A program made the position numbers and the translations under genes. Below, one piece after another: positions 32,953-44,231 of a stretch of 64,000 nucleotides of DNA (position 1 is the stretch's first letter; each line of letters starts with the position of its first letter). The notes beneath the pieces were generated by a model. The model searched no databases. It was not told where the DNA came from and saw only the letters and a program-made list of their open reading frames with translations. The stretch lies in the NCBI RefSeq assembly GCF_001458115.1, contig NZ_CZRP01000013.1, positions 930,001 to 994,000 on the forward strand, read 5' to 3'. Origin of the DNA: Gracilibacillus massiliensis (GTDB taxonomy: Bacteria > Bacillota > Bacilli > Bacillales > Amphibacillaceae).

Positions 32953-33810
32953 TTATTCTGCTTTACCTGAAGAACCAAATTCACGCATTTTTCCGATTAC
33001 AGTGTCTTTAATTGCATCTCGGCTTGGTCCTAGGTATTTACGAGGATCGATCATTTTAGGGTTTGCTTCTAATACCTCACGTACTACTTTTGTTTGTTGA
33101 ATTTGATTTTCTGTATTCACGTTAATTTTAGAAGTACCATAAGAAATCGCTTTTTGAATATCATGGATCGGAATACCAGTACCACCGTGGAGTACTAGAG
33201 GTACACCGGCTACCGTATTAATTTCTTCCATTTCTTTGAAACCTAAATTTGGTTCACCTTGGTAAGTACCGTGAACAGAACCTAATGCTGGTGCAAGGCA
33301 ATCAATACCAGTACGTTCAACTAGCTCTTTACATTCGTTCGTGTCGGCATACATAATACCACCTTGTACACCATCTTCCTCTCCACCTACTGTACCAAGC
33401 TCAGCTTCCACAGATACTCCATGGAAATGTGCTAATTCTACTACTTTAGAAGTTACTGCGATGTTTTCTTCAAATGGATCATGTGATGCATCGATCATTA
33501 CTGATGTAAATCCTGCATGAATTGCTTTTGCACAAGCTTCAAAACTTGAACCATGATCTAAATGAATTGCTACTGGAACTGTTGTCCTTTGTGCTTCCAT
33601 TGTCGCCTTCACCATTGCTACTACTACATTGAAACCTCCCATGTATTTCCCGGCACCTTCAGATACACCAAGAATTACTGGAGATTTTTCCTCTTCTGCA
33701 GCTTGAAGAATAGCTTGTACATACTCTAGGTTATTAAGATTAAATTGACCTACAGCATAACGATTCTTATTAGCTGTTTCAAGCATTTCTTTCATTGATA
33801 CTAATGGCAT
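32953..33810 (-). CDS. fbaA: Fructose-1,6-bisphosphate aldolase, class II
   Basis: Zinc enzyme splitting FBP into DHAP and GAP in glycolysis. 285 residues. Metal and active-site motifs: [52 protein letters not shown] and KINVNTE. ATG at 33810 follows AGGAGGAGCAACT; the longer upstream reading is leader. spo0F follows as in B. subtilis. An inverted repeat flanks the likely promoter. Confidence 0.96.
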   Translation of the reverse strand: MPLVSMKEMLETANKNRYAVGQFNLNNLEYVQAILQAAEEEKSPVILGVSEGAGKYMGGFNVVVAMVKATMEAQRTTVPVAIHLDHGSSFEACAKAIHAGFTSVMIDASHDPFEENIAVTSKVVELAHFHGVSVEAELGTVGGEEDGVQGGIMYADTNECKELVERTGIDCLAPALGSVHGTYQGEPNLGFKEMEEINTVAGVPLVLHGGTGIPIHDIQKAISYGTSKINVNTENQIQQTKVVREVLEANPKMIDPRKYLGPSRDAIKDTVIGKMREFGSSGKAE

Positions 33811-33873
33811 AGTTGCTCCTCCTTTAAGGTATGTATATAAAATTGTTTTGTCAATCGATCCTACTGCGAAAGA

Positions 33874-33916
33874 TTGCACCCATTTATAGAATACCAATTC
33901 CAAACGAAAGGTGCAA
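33874..33916 (-). promoter_or_regulatory. fbaA promoter flanked by TTGCACC/GGTGCAA inverted repeat
   Basis: TTGCACC (33874-33880) and GGTGCAA (33910-33916) face each other across 29 bp. On the minus strand TTGCAC, 17-bp spacer, TATTCT with TG extension lies across it. A regulator could bind both arms; no known operator consensus was matched. Confidence 0.4.
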
Positions 33917-33973
33917 CAAAACAATCAATGGTAACCGCTTTCCTGTTGAATTTTTCGAAAATAATAGATTAAA

Positions 33974-34333
33974 TTATTTTAAAATATCATGGACCATTTC
34001 TCTAATATCATTTAATTGAAAAGGTTTTCCGATTGTTTTGATTACTGAGTTAAAGTCTTTCATTTGATCGTTTGCTTTATCAGGTAGTCCACTCATCACG
34101 ACCGTTGGCACAGAAATATTTTGTGCTTCTAGTTTCTTTACTAAGGAAGGACCATCGATGATTGGTAGCTTATAGTCCAATAAAATAAGGTCAGGTTGCT
34201 TGGTAGTTATAGCATCTAATGCTTCTTTTCCATTTATCGCGACTTCTACATTGTAGCCTTCTTGATGGATTACTTCTTCTAGTAAAAGTCTGATCCCGAT
34301 TTGATCATCGACCACTAATACTGTTTTACTCAT
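33974..34333 (-). CDS. spo0F: Sporulation response regulator Spo0F
   Basis: Single-domain receiver of the sporulation phosphorelay that passes phosphate from the Kin kinases to Spo0B. 119 residues. Phospho-acceptor Asp in LILLDYKLPIIDG (~54), acidic pocket VVDDQIG at the start, Thr/Ser in VVMSGL and Lys in TIGKPFQ. No output domain. Its neighbours fbaA and pyrG match B. subtilis. Confidence 0.95.
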   Translation of the reverse strand: MSKTVLVVDDQIGIRLLLEEVIHQEGYNVEVAINGKEALDAITTKQPDLILLDYKLPIIDGPSLVKKLEAQNISVPTVVMSGLPDKANDQMKDFNSVIKTIGKPFQLNDIREMVHDILK

Positions 34334-34587
34334 GTATTGTCAGCTCCTTTTATCTCTTTATTTCTTGTGGATGAATAAACTGGTTGAATTTGTCATATAT
34401 TGCGAATTGATAGCTTTTTGTATTATGACCTTCTACTTATATTTCGATATTATACTTAAAAATCCTGCAAAAATCTTTTTTAAAGAAATATCCAAACATT
34501 ACCAAAAGTCACGAAAGGCTACTCATGACAATCAAAAAACCAACCCTTCGCACTTACACATAATATGGATACCATGCAATAAAAGAT
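34334..34587. other. Region upstream of spo0F
   Basis: No gene and no recognisable regulatory site beyond the AT-rich leader; it ends at composite repeat B. Confidence 0.35.
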
Positions 34588-35045
34588 GTAGTAATCTTGA
34601 CATTATTTAACTGGTTAACCCCCGCTCCAGCTGCCCACTTCCCTTTCCGTGGGGTTTTCCCTTCAGCTAACTTTTCCAAGCAAAGATCGCTTGAAAAAGT
34701 GGATCTTCAGGTAAAACATTCCCACAGGAGTGAAAGTGGGCGGCCTGCGCTAATATATTGGTTCTACAACTACTGTGACAGGTAGCAATTTGAGCTTTTC
34801 CAAATAATGAATTCATAAAATGATAGAAATACCAATAAGCTTCCTAATGCTAGCATTGTAGAATATCAAAATAGCACAGGCGTCCACTTCAACTTCGCAT
34901 TTGTCAGCGCGATCTGAAGATCCACTTTGTAAAGTGATCTTCTTTACAAAGTTAGCTGAAGACGCGTCCCTTGGAAAGCGACGTGGGCAAGCCGTAGCGG
35001 TTGGTACGCTCATATTTACTGTCAAAATTACTTCATCATTTATTA
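34588..35045. repeat. Composite inverted repeat, copy B
   Basis: Two inverted hairpin units (34623-34751 and 34873-34999) flanked by GTAATCTTGACATTA on the left and the reverse complement of GTAATTTTGACAGTA on the right. It is the most diverged copy, and the TACGACATAA ends are degraded. It separates spo0F from pyrG where B. subtilis has ywjG. Confidence 0.8.
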
Positions 35046-35101
35046 CTTAGTATCTCCCTTATATTCTTTAAGAGATGCAATGTTTCCTATTCTCTATTTA
35101 T

Positions 35102-35141
35102 AAAAAAACCGCCACAACTTAATGCTGTGGCGGGATTTTTT
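35102..35141 (-). terminator. Terminator of pyrG
   Basis: CCGCCACA and TGTGGCGG form an 8-bp GC-rich stem just after the pyrG stop, with T-run GGTTTTTTT on the minus strand. Confidence 0.9.
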
Positions 35142-35144
35142 ACA

Positions 35145-36770
<1,626 letters not shown>

Positions 36771-36848
36771 TTATAATTGTTCTATCTATTGCTTAGTATT
36801 CATCTTTCTATTATCTCTATGTAATACTAAACTTGTTTAAATAGTTGG

Positions 36849-36952
36849 TAAAAAAATAAAAAGCGCTCCCCTTAAGCAGGGGAACGCTGTATATTATCCA
36901 TTAAATTATGGAGCCCAATAAAAATTTTACTCAGAAGCTATCTGAAAGTCAA
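36849..36952 (-). promoter_or_regulatory. pyrG promoter and CTP-sensitive attenuator
   Basis: Promoter TTGACT, 17-bp spacer, TAAAAT (36924-36952), then seven bases to GGGCTCC, the likely +1 (36916). About 28 bases later a hairpin AGCGTTCCCC...GGGGAGCGCT (36862-36888) is followed by TTTTTATTTTTTT. Established in B. subtilis: at low CTP, RNA polymerase adds extra G at a GGGC start and the poly-G pairs with the C-rich 5' arm of the terminator, allowing readthrough. Every required part is present here. Confidence 0.85.
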
Positions 36953-36965
36953 GTATCTCTTCGAA

Positions 36966-37484
36966 CTATTTTTCTTCTTCGTCATCTTCTGTGTCAAAGT
37001 CATCGTCGACATCATCGTCTAAGTCATCATCATCGAAGTCAAAATCATCGTCTACAATGTCGGTGTCTGTATCTAAATCATCGTCATCGAATCCAACAAC
37101 ATCTTTATCAACAATAGTTTCATCTAGATCTTCTGTTTCGTCTACTTCTTCGACAGGAGCTTTTTTCTTCACTGCTTTTTTCTTTTTCTTCTTTTTCTTT
37201 GGTTCAGGCGTAATATCTTCATCAATTTCTTCGACTGGATACCATTTTTTCAAACCCCATAGGTTCGATCCCTTTGTCATAAACCGTCCATCGATATTCA
37301 AGTCTGTATAAAACTGAGAGATCCATAAGTCTTTATCTGCTTCAGAAAAACCTTTTAATTTTGCGACACGATCAAAAATGTCACGAAAATCCATTGCTTT
37401 ATTTTCTTCTTCCAACACTTTTGTTGCAATATCAATCATTGCCATATTATCTATTTTTTCTTGATTTAATTCCTTTAATTTCAC
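36966..37484 (-). CDS. rpoE: RNA polymerase delta subunit
   Basis: Delta factor of Gram-positive RNA polymerase, improving promoter selectivity and recycling. 172 residues: an N-terminal HARE-HTH domain (~1-95; MAMIDIATKVLEEENKAMDF, GSNLWGLKKWYP), a Lys run (EPKKKKKKKKAVKKK), then a nearly pure Asp/Glu tail of ~65 residues. The tail's bias creates a mirror Ser-rich frame on the plus strand, which is not a gene. Start GTG after AAGGAGTGCTATAAC. Confidence 0.95.
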   Translation of the reverse strand: MKLKELNQEKIDNMAMIDIATKVLEEENKAMDFRDIFDRVAKLKGFSEADKDLWISQFYTDLNIDGRFMTKGSNLWGLKKWYPVEEIDEDITPEPKKKKKKKKAVKKKAPVEEVDETEDLDETIVDKDVVGFDDDDLDTDTDIVDDDFDFDDDDLDDDVDDDFDTEDDEEEK

Positions 37485-37618
37485 GTTATAGCACTCCTTT
37501 TATCTCAATCAATATGTAAACAAATTCCAATGACCAGTTACGTTCTACCATCATATTATATGGCTTTGTTCTTTGAATTGCAACAATCTTTCAAGGTGCT
37601 ATTTTTTAATACAGACAG

Positions 37619-38206
37619 TTACCTCGTGATAAATGATACTAATTTTTCTACTTTCTCATTGGTTAAATCTCCTGCATTATCAAAAATGTTGATATTCTCC
37701 TCAGGAATATCCCAATTAATAGTAGGCACAAAGTCTACTCGTGTTTCATAGGAATCCCAATTATCAAGTTTCCATGTGTCTCGAACTGTTCCACGCTCTT
37801 CAATACGTTTCCGTTGTTGCTCAATGTCTTGTAAGGTAACCACTACTACTTTGACATCAATATCATCTTTTGTTTTTCCGCTGGCTGCGATGACTTCTTC
37901 GATCCATTCTTTATTTTTAAGCTCTGCTGTAAATGGAGAAATCATAAAAACATTTTGTCCAACGCGTAAGTTTTCAATACATATATCTTTTGTTGTATCG
38001 TACTCTAAGTCTCGTAGATTTTTTTTATAAAAATCAGAGTCACGATCATTCGGATCAAGGTCATTCATTTCGAGAAAACGTTCTACAAACCGTCCTCCTA
38101 CTGTATCACGATCAAGAAAAGCACATGGAATCTTTTCTGAAATTTTTTCTGCAACGGTTGTTTTACCAGTACCTGCTACTCCTACAAAAAATACTAACTT
38201 TTGCAC
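37619..38206 (-). CDS. P-loop kinase/AAA family protein
   Basis: A 195-residue protein with Walker A GVAGTGKTTVAEK at the N-terminus and a C-terminal region like small-molecule kinases (shikimate/gluconate kinase or zeta-toxin class). DRDTVGGRFVE could bind the substrate, and QQRKRIEERG is a lid-like basic segment. GTG at 38206 is favoured, with GAGGTG six bases upstream. It stands between rpoE and a composite repeat. Substrate unknown; no antitoxin-like partner is adjacent. Confidence 0.65.
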   Translation of the reverse strand: MQKLVFFVGVAGTGKTTVAEKISEKIPCAFLDRDTVGGRFVERFLEMNDLDPNDRDSDFYKKNLRDLEYDTTKDICIENLRVGQNVFMISPFTAELKNKEWIEEVIAASGKTKDDIDVKVVVVTLQDIEQQRKRIEERGTVRDTWKLDNWDSYETRVDFVPTINWDIPEENINIFDNAGDLTNEKVEKLVSFITR

Positions 38207-38325
38207 GACATCCACCTCTTTTAAATTATCTATTCCTTCTATATGTTAACGTATTCTACTGAAAAACGCATCCATTAAGTGATTAAGTGAGACTTACATA
38301 TTCCTCTTAATTTCAAACAAGAGCG

Positions 38326-38831
38326 ATGCAATATGTATGTTAGTAATGCTGTGCAATATATAATGTAGTAATTTTGACATTATGTGTGTGCTTAGCAACC
38401 GCTTCGGCTTGTTCGCTTCCCTTTCCACGGGGTTTTCCCTTCAGCTAACTTTTCCAAGCAAAAACCGAATGGAAAAGTGGATCTTCAGGGAAAACGAGTC
38501 CCATAGGAGTTGAAGCGAACGCCTACGCTAATTAGAGTTCTACAATAGATGCAAGAGTTTAAATAATGACTACTATCGCATAAAGTAAACAAAATACTTA
38601 AAGATAGATCAGATCAACATGATAGTTGTGACATCAGTTGTAGCATCCCTTTAAAGCGAAGGCGTCCGCTTTCACTCCTGCGGGATGTTTTTACCCTAAG
38701 ATCCACTTTTTTAGCGAACTTTGCTTAAAAAGTTAGCTTAGGGTAAAAACCCACGGAAAGGAAAGTGGGCAAGCCGCAGCGGTTGCAAAGCACATATAAA
38801 ATCTCATACTTACCACTTCAGCTATGTCGCA
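38326..38831. repeat. Composite inverted repeat, copy C
   Basis: Two inverted hairpin units (38400-38529 and 38655-38781). The left flank has GTAATTTTGACATTATG and the right flank ends CTATGTCGCAT. It fills most of the divergent gap between the P-loop gene and cls; the remaining bases on either side hold no recognisable gene. Confidence 0.85.
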
Positions 38832-38982
38832 TTACATTCCTAAAACGCATAACAAGCTTTTGTCAAAGCCTCTATGCTTGGCAAAACTTATCAGAAAGTT
38901 AAAGTGTTACCGACGCTTACACCGTGATTCATGATTTTAAAGATATTTGGGTACATTAAAAGATGAAATGAGGGAATAGCGT

Positions 38983-40131
38983 ATGTTTATTATAATTGGA
39001 ATAATACTTCTCTTAATCATTGACTTCCAGATAGGGAAATGGTTAATTGCTAAGCGAAATAAAAGCAATACATGGTTAACAAATACGGATCAAGTTGACG
39101 TTTTCACTTCTGGGGACCGGCTATTTGAGCAAATGCTAATCGATATCGAAGCTGCCAAATATTCAATTGATATGCAGTTCTTTATCATTCGGAATGATCG
39201 AATTTCCAACCAAATCTATTCATTACTTGTTAGAAAACAAAATGAAGGGGTAAAAGTAAGAGTGATGGCAGATTGGGTGGGCAGTTTGAGATTTCGTAAT
39301 AAATGGTTGAAGGATAAAGTGTCGTTTCGCAAAATGAATCGTCCCACTTTTCCTTTTTTCTATCACCTTCAACAAAGAAATCATCGCAAAGTCTTGATTG
39401 TAGATGAAAACGTTAGTTATATTGGCGGATTTAACTTAGGCGATGAATATGTAGGAAAAGATAAGAAACTAGGTAGATGGCAGGATTACCATTTACGTTT
39501 GACTGGTGACATCATCGAAGTATTGCAGTCATCCTTTAATCTCGATTGGGATTCTCAAGCACAAACATTAGACAGAACTGATACTCAAAAAAATGCAGAT
39601 GTCAAAGTGTTATCTACCGAAGGAAATGTTTTAGAAGACGAAATTCTCAGACTGATTTCGCAAACAAAGGAGTCGATTGAAATTGGATCTCCTTATTTTA
39701 TTCCAACTAGAAAAATTGAAAAAGCACTTATAGTAGCATTAAAAAGAGGTGTTACGCTGACTGTGGTAGTCCCGGATAAAGCCGATCATCTATTAACGAA
39801 AGCTTCAGCCTTAGCATATTTCAAAAAGATGAAGAAATATGGGGCAGATATTTATCTATATAAGGATGGCTTTTTCCATGGAAAGGTGTTGTTTTTTGAT
39901 CAAGCTATTTGTGATTTTGGTACAGCCAATTTTGACAGGCGAAGTCTCAGTCTTAATCAAGAATTAAATATCATTGTAATGAAAGAACATGCTATTTTCC
40001 ACGAAATGCAGAGTATTTTTAGGAAAGACCTTTCTATTAGCAAAAAAATGACCGACGGATGGATCAAACATCAGCCTGTTCTTTTAAGGCTATTGATGTG
40101 GTTGACGATGCCTTTCCGGTCATTACTCTAA
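38983..40131 (+). CDS. Cardiolipin synthase-like phospholipase D protein
   Basis: Condenses two phosphatidylglycerols to cardiolipin, or a related phosphatidyl transfer. 382 residues with one N-terminal transmembrane helix (MFIIIGIILLLIIDFQIG) and two HxKxxxxD motifs: HRKVLIVDENVSYIGGFN (~133) and HGKVLFFDQAICDFGTANF (~298). It is shorter than typical Cls (~480) because the second membrane helix and linker are missing. It occupies the region of B. subtilis ywiE (clsB). The start ATG follows GAGGGAATAGCGT. An XapX gene follows 19 bp later, probably in one transcript. Confidence 0.85.
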   Translation: MFIIIGIILLLIIDFQIGKWLIAKRNKSNTWLTNTDQVDVFTSGDRLFEQMLIDIEAAKYSIDMQFFIIRNDRISNQIYSLLVRKQNEGVKVRVMADWVGSLRFRNKWLKDKVSFRKMNRPTFPFFYHLQQRNHRKVLIVDENVSYIGGFNLGDEYVGKDKKLGRWQDYHLRLTGDIIEVLQSSFNLDWDSQAQTLDRTDTQKNADVKVLSTEGNVLEDEILRLISQTKESIEIGSPYFIPTRKIEKALIVALKRGVTLTVVVPDKADHLLTKASALAYFKKMKKYGADIYLYKDGFFHGKVLFFDQAICDFGTANFDRRSLSLNQELNIIVMKEHAIFHEMQSIFRKDLSISKKMTDGWIKHQPVLLRLLMWLTMPFRSLL

Positions 40132-40150
40132 AGAATGGAGGTTGATCACT

Positions 40151-40342
40151 TTGCAAATTTTTTTAGCACTTATCACTGGTTTAGTCGTTGGATTTCTTTT
40201 CGCTTGGTTAAAACTACCCATACCCGCCCCACCTGCATTAGCAGGAGTAATGGGAATAGTCGGCATCTACTTAGGATTCCGCCTATTCGACTGGATCCAG
40301 CATTTTTTTAAAAGTATATCAAAGAAACAAAGAGCGACATGA
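40151..40342 (+). CDS. XapX domain small membrane protein
   Basis: 63 residues with two transmembrane helices. The sequence around LKLPIPAPPALAGVMGIVGIYLG is characteristic of the XapX family, of unknown function. TTG at 40151 is chosen because GGAGG lies ~10 bases upstream; another TTG three codons earlier touches that site. It follows cls and may affect membrane properties with it (inference). Confidence 0.7.
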   Translation: MQIFLALITGLVVGFLFAWLKLPIPAPPALAGVMGIVGIYLGFRLFDWIQHFFKSISKKQRAT

Positions 40343-40344
40343 AT

Positions 40345-40850
40345 GAAATGGTAATTATGAAATATTTTAACTGCTTATAAACCGCTCCGGCTTGTCCGCT
40401 TCCCTTTCCGCAGGTTTTTCTCCTCAGCTAACTTTGGTAAGCAAAAACCACTTACCAAAGTGGATCTTCGGATAAAAACTTCCTGCAGGAGTGGAAGCGG
40501 ACGCCTACGCTTTTTTATACTCTACAACTCCAGCAACTATAATCATATTGGCTTTATTCAATATCAGCTATGACTTTGTTTTTAGATTACTTAACATCAA
40601 TAACAAATAAGATCCTACTGTAAAAATCCAAAATGCTAGCTTTTGCATTTTTTGTAGAACTTCATTAAGCGTAGGCGGCCACTCCAACTCCTATGGGACT
40701 CGTTTTTCCTGAAGATCCACTTTTCCATGCGGTTTTTGCTTGGAAAAGTTAGCTGAAGAAAAAACCCCATGGAAAGGGGAGTGGCCAAGCCGAAGCGGAT
40801 ACCACACACGTACATCATGTCAAAATTACCACTTCATTTATGTCGTACGT
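40345..40850. repeat. Composite inverted repeat, copy D
   Basis: Two inverted hairpin units (40383-40511 and 40668-40799). The right end keeps TTATGTCGTACG. It lies in the convergent gap between XapX and argS. The arms are well preserved, for example CTTTCCGCAGG and CCTGCAGGAGTG on one unit. Confidence 0.85.
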
Positions 40851-40895
40851 TCCTGCTTTCATTCGTTAAATTAGTCTTTATTTATTAGCAAACAA

Positions 40896-40921
40896 AAAGG
40901 CTGGAAAGAATCCAGCTTTTC
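40896..40921 (-). terminator. Terminator of argS operon
   Basis: AAAAGGCTGGA and TCCAGCTTTT form an 8-9-bp stem with a U-run, just after argS. Confidence 0.85.
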
Positions 40922-40936
40922 TGATGATACGTATAT

Positions 40937-42604
40937 TTACATACTCTCTGGTGCGTTTACTCCGATTAGTTTCATGCCATTTGCTAAGGTAATGCGCACG
41001 GCTTCCATTAGAGCAAGACGCGCTTTGGTTGCTTCAAGGTTGTCCTCATTGATGACTTTTTCTGCGTTATAGAAGCTGTGCAGATTTGCTGATAAGTCAA
41101 AAATGTACTGTGTGATCCGGTGTGGCGTACGATTAGTCGCTGCATCTGCCACCACCTGAGTAAATTCGCCCAATTTTTTCAATAACTCTTCTGCTTTTTC
41201 CGATTGCAGGAGACTTGCGTCATATTCCGCAAAATCGATCCCTTTATCTCCCGCCTGTTTTATCATCGTACAAATCCGAGCATGGGCATATTGTACATAA
41301 TAAACTGGATTATCGTTGGATTGGGACTTCGCTAAGTCCATATCAAAATCCAAGTGGGAATCTGCAGAACGCATCACGAAGAAATAACGCATCGCATCAA
41401 TGCCAACTTCCTCCATTAATTCACGTAACGTGACCGCCTTACCAGTACGTTTACTCATTTTGATCTTTTCGCCATTTTCAAAAAGGTTGACCATTTGGAT
41501 GATTTCCACTTCTAACGTATCAGCATCATAACCTAGCGCTTGAATCGCCGCACGCATACGTGGGATATAACCATGATGGTCTGCTCCCCATATGTTAATC
41601 AATTTATCAAAACCACGATCTAATTTATTTTTGTGATACGCAATATCTGGAGATAAATAGGTGTAGGAACCATCTTGCTTGACTAATACACGATTCTTGT
41701 CATCATCAAAATCTGTCGAACGGAACCATGTCGCACCGTCTTCCTCATAGATATAACCTTTTTCTCTCAATAACTCAATCGCTGGAGTGATTTTATTCTC
41801 TTCATACAACGATGTTTCTGAAAACCAATGATCAAATGTTACACGAAACTGTTCTAAATCTTTCGCTAATTTATCCAATTCAAACTTCAAGCCGTATTCG
41901 CGGAAAAATGCTTGTTGTTCCTGATCTGACTTATCTAGTAATTGTTCACCATACTCTTTTGCCAACGTCTCACCGATTCCAATAATATCTGCTCCGTGAT
42001 AACCATCCTCTGGCATTGGAAATTCTTTACCCAGTGCCTGCATGTAACGAGCTTGAACAGATAGTGCTAAATTATTGATTTGATTACCTGCATCATTAAT
42101 ATAATATTCACGGGCAACATCGTAACCCGCTTTTTCTAAAATATTACACATCGAATCACCAACAGAGGCGCCACGTGCATGTCCCAAATGCAGATCACCG
42201 GTTGGATTGGCTGAGACAAACTCTATTTGAACCTTTTCACCTTTACCAGTATTAGAAGATCCATAATTTTCTTTCTGTTCAAGAATGGTCGGTATTAGTT
42301 TGGTTAAGTACTGGTTATCGATAAAAAAGTTGATAAAACCTGGCCCAGCAATATCAACACTTTTAATTGATCCTGTTGCCTGATTTAATTGCGCCACGAT
42401 ATCCTCGGCAATTTGTCGTGGAGCTTTTTTTGCGATTCTGGCAAGTTGCATCGCAATATTAGTCGCATAATCACCATGCTCTTTATCTTTTGGCTGTTCT
42501 AGCACAATTGCAGGTATTTCTGCTTCTGATGCTAAATCGGCTGCTAGTACGGCTTGTTTAATTTCTGATTTCAAGGTTTCCTGCATTTGTTGCATCACGT
42601 TCAT
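40937..42604 (-). CDS. argS: Arginyl-tRNA synthetase
   Basis: Charges tRNA-Arg. 555 residues, as in B. subtilis. Class Ia signatures: HIGH-type motif in [15 protein letters not shown] and a KMSKR-type [17 protein letters not shown]-terminal anticodon-binding helical domain ([12 protein letters not shown]). The start ATG follows GGAGGTAAAATC. It is 13 bp after ywiB, so the AimR-like gene, ywiB and argS probably form one operon. No T-box precedes it. Confidence 0.97.
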   Translation of the reverse strand: MNVMQQMQETLKSEIKQAVLAADLASEAEIPAIVLEQPKDKEHGDYATNIAMQLARIAKKAPRQIAEDIVAQLNQATGSIKSVDIAGPGFINFFIDNQYLTKLIPTILEQKENYGSSNTGKGEKVQIEFVSANPTGDLHLGHARGASVGDSMCNILEKAGYDVAREYYINDAGNQINNLALSVQARYMQALGKEFPMPEDGYHGADIIGIGETLAKEYGEQLLDKSDQEQQAFFREYGLKFELDKLAKDLEQFRVTFDHWFSETSLYEENKITPAIELLREKGYIYEEDGATWFRSTDFDDDKNRVLVKQDGSYTYLSPDIAYHKNKLDRGFDKLINIWGADHHGYIPRMRAAIQALGYDADTLEVEIIQMVNLFENGEKIKMSKRTGKAVTLRELMEEVGIDAMRYFFVMRSADSHLDFDMDLAKSQSNDNPVYYVQYAHARICTMIKQAGDKGIDFAEYDASLLQSEKAEELLKKLGEFTQVVADAATNRTPHRITQYIFDLSANLHSFYNAEKVINEDNLEATKARLALMEAVRITLANGMKLIGVNAPESM

Positions 42605-42617
42605 GATTTTACCTCCA

Positions 42618-43046
42618 TTAGTCTTCTTTTTTTACCAAGATCGTTAATTGATGACGCCTTGGTTTATCACCATTTAAACTTGTTGAATAGCTAATAAATA
42701 ATTTTCCGTTCTTATTTGCTTGTGGTGGTTGATAGGTCATTTGCTCTGTTTCTGTCTCCATATGAATGGTGCCGAATTGATGGCGGTAGACATTTTCCGT
42801 TATTTGCTTCTTATCGAATTTCTGTAGCATCGATACTGCTCCAGATCGTTTCACACTGACTTTATCTGGATGAATGGTAATCAGTGAATTTGTTTGTTCG
42901 TTATTTTCATTCTCTTCACTAAACGTCAATACCGTGGTATCGGCTTTTTCTAATAGTTGACCTTTTTCCTCAACAATTGTAATATCCTGTTTTCCCTGAT
43001 CGACAATTTCCATTGTCATTTTAATGTTCACTTGAGATTTTATCAC
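42618..43046 (-). CDS. ywiB: DUF1934 (YwiB) family protein
   Basis: A 142-residue beta-barrel-like (calycin-type) protein of unknown role, always next to argS in Bacillaceae. GTG at 43046 gives a length like B. subtilis YwiB and has AAGGATG upstream; alternatives are TTG at 43073 or ATG at 43058. It overlaps or abuts the end of the AimR-like gene, suggesting translational coupling. Confidence 0.8.
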   Translation of the reverse strand: MIKSQVNIKMTMEIVDQGKQDITIVEEKGQLLEKADTTVLTFSEENENNEQTNSLITIHPDKVSVKRSGAVSMLQKFDKKQITENVYRHQFGTIHMETETEQMTYQPPQANKNGKLFISYSTSLNGDKPRRHQLTILVKKED

Positions 43047-43062
43047 GTTATCAAACATCCTT

Positions 43063-44100
43063 CTATTGATCAAGGGCGTTTAACGCCTCGAGAGGTAATC
43101 TAGCATAAAAATAATCATCTCGTTCTTCAATAAATCGTTGATATGCCGTTCGTAATAAGTACTTGTCTTGTTTAGCTTGTCCTAAATAATATTGCTGAAA
43201 AGGTGTTAATTGTTCAAAATCAGCTAATATTTCGATGCATGTTTCATTATTACCTTCAGCAAAGGCAATATGTGCTTGCTCAGCTAAATCTAAACTCGTA
43301 ATCCCCTCTGTTTTTTTATAATAGGCTGAGATAAATGGAAGGGTATAGTTTTTCAAACCGTATGTTGCTCGCTCATATGATAATTGCTCTGCCATCTCAA
43401 TGGCTACGGACATATGATGCATCGCCTGTTCATAACTGTCAAACAAGTATCCTTGTGCCAAAATATTATGAATATCAATTTGTTTACGAGGGTTATTTGC
43501 TTCTTTTAATAGTTGATAGCCATATTTTCTTGATAATATTAATTCATTGCGTTTCCAATGATAAATAAATAAAGCTTCATTTAAACGAGACTCAAACAAT
43601 TCATATAGTAACGGATCTTTTACCTGGATCAAAAGTCTTTTAATACTTTCATTAAAAGTTCCTATCTTGCCGTACTGATGCATATCAAAATAGCCATAGA
43701 TATGCACAAGATCTTTGAGGATTCTTACCGTAATATCTTCCTCATTGATTTTCAGACGATTGACAGCTTTAATATATTTGGATGGTGTATCTGGTTTTAA
43801 TTGTGTTGCTGCTATCGTTTTACGTTCATACATAATTTGGTAGATTCGAGCTGATTTGCGATTTACATCATTTGTTGCATATTTTATCTTATCGATCATT
43901 ACTTTTAATTCATCATATAAGCCATTCACATATAAATATTCCATGGCAGTTCGCTGATTCTCTTCATTTTCGGTTGCTAAACATATTTCTGTCATATCTT
44001 TCAACTCATGGCACTGTCCTCTAAGCTGCTGATAAATAACGTGTAATGGCATCTCGGTATCATTTGCCAAAAAGTCACTCACAATTTGATTTCTTTTCAT
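43063..44100 (-). CDS. AimR-like TPR receptor protein
   Basis: 345 residues, all helical, with TPR-like repeats (YLFDSYEQAMHHMSVAIEMAEQL is typical). It resembles the AimR group of RRNPPA peptide receptors, but its N-terminus (MKRNQIVSDFLANDTEMP) goes directly into TPR-like helices without a clear HTH, so it may sense a peptide and act on a protein target. It is paralogous to the partial gene at 1-722. It is in the same operon as ywiB-argS; no small peptide gene follows. The start ATG follows AGGGGATTGGA. Function unknown. Confidence 0.65.
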   Translation of the reverse strand: MKRNQIVSDFLANDTEMPLHVIYQQLRGQCHELKDMTEICLATENEENQRTAMEYLYVNGLYDELKVMIDKIKYATNDVNRKSARIYQIMYERKTIAATQLKPDTPSKYIKAVNRLKINEEDITVRILKDLVHIYGYFDMHQYGKIGTFNESIKRLLIQVKDPLLYELFESRLNEALFIYHWKRNELILSRKYGYQLLKEANNPRKQIDIHNILAQGYLFDSYEQAMHHMSVAIEMAEQLSYERATYGLKNYTLPFISAYYKKTEGITSLDLAEQAHIAFAEGNNETCIEILADFEQLTPFQQYYLGQAKQDKYLLRTAYQRFIEERDDYFYARLPLEALNALDQ

Positions 44101-44231
44101 TCCAATCCCCTAATCTTTAATAAAGTGCGGCTACTAACAGTGTAGCGAAACGTCAGAGACGATTAGTCCCTTTATAAAGTCGTTACATATTTTATCATAC
44201 TTAAGGGACTTGTTACATGTATTTCTCTTTT

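Noticed and set aside
32960-33924. Longer N-terminus for fbaA
   Set aside because: The extra residues cover the promoter region and are not family sequence.
36991-37311. Ser-rich plus-strand frame opposite rpoE
   Set aside because: It is the mirror of the Asp/Glu tail.
42605-44231. T-box riboswitch for argS
   Set aside because: argS is in an operon with no leader; no specifier loop or TGGNACC sequence is seen.
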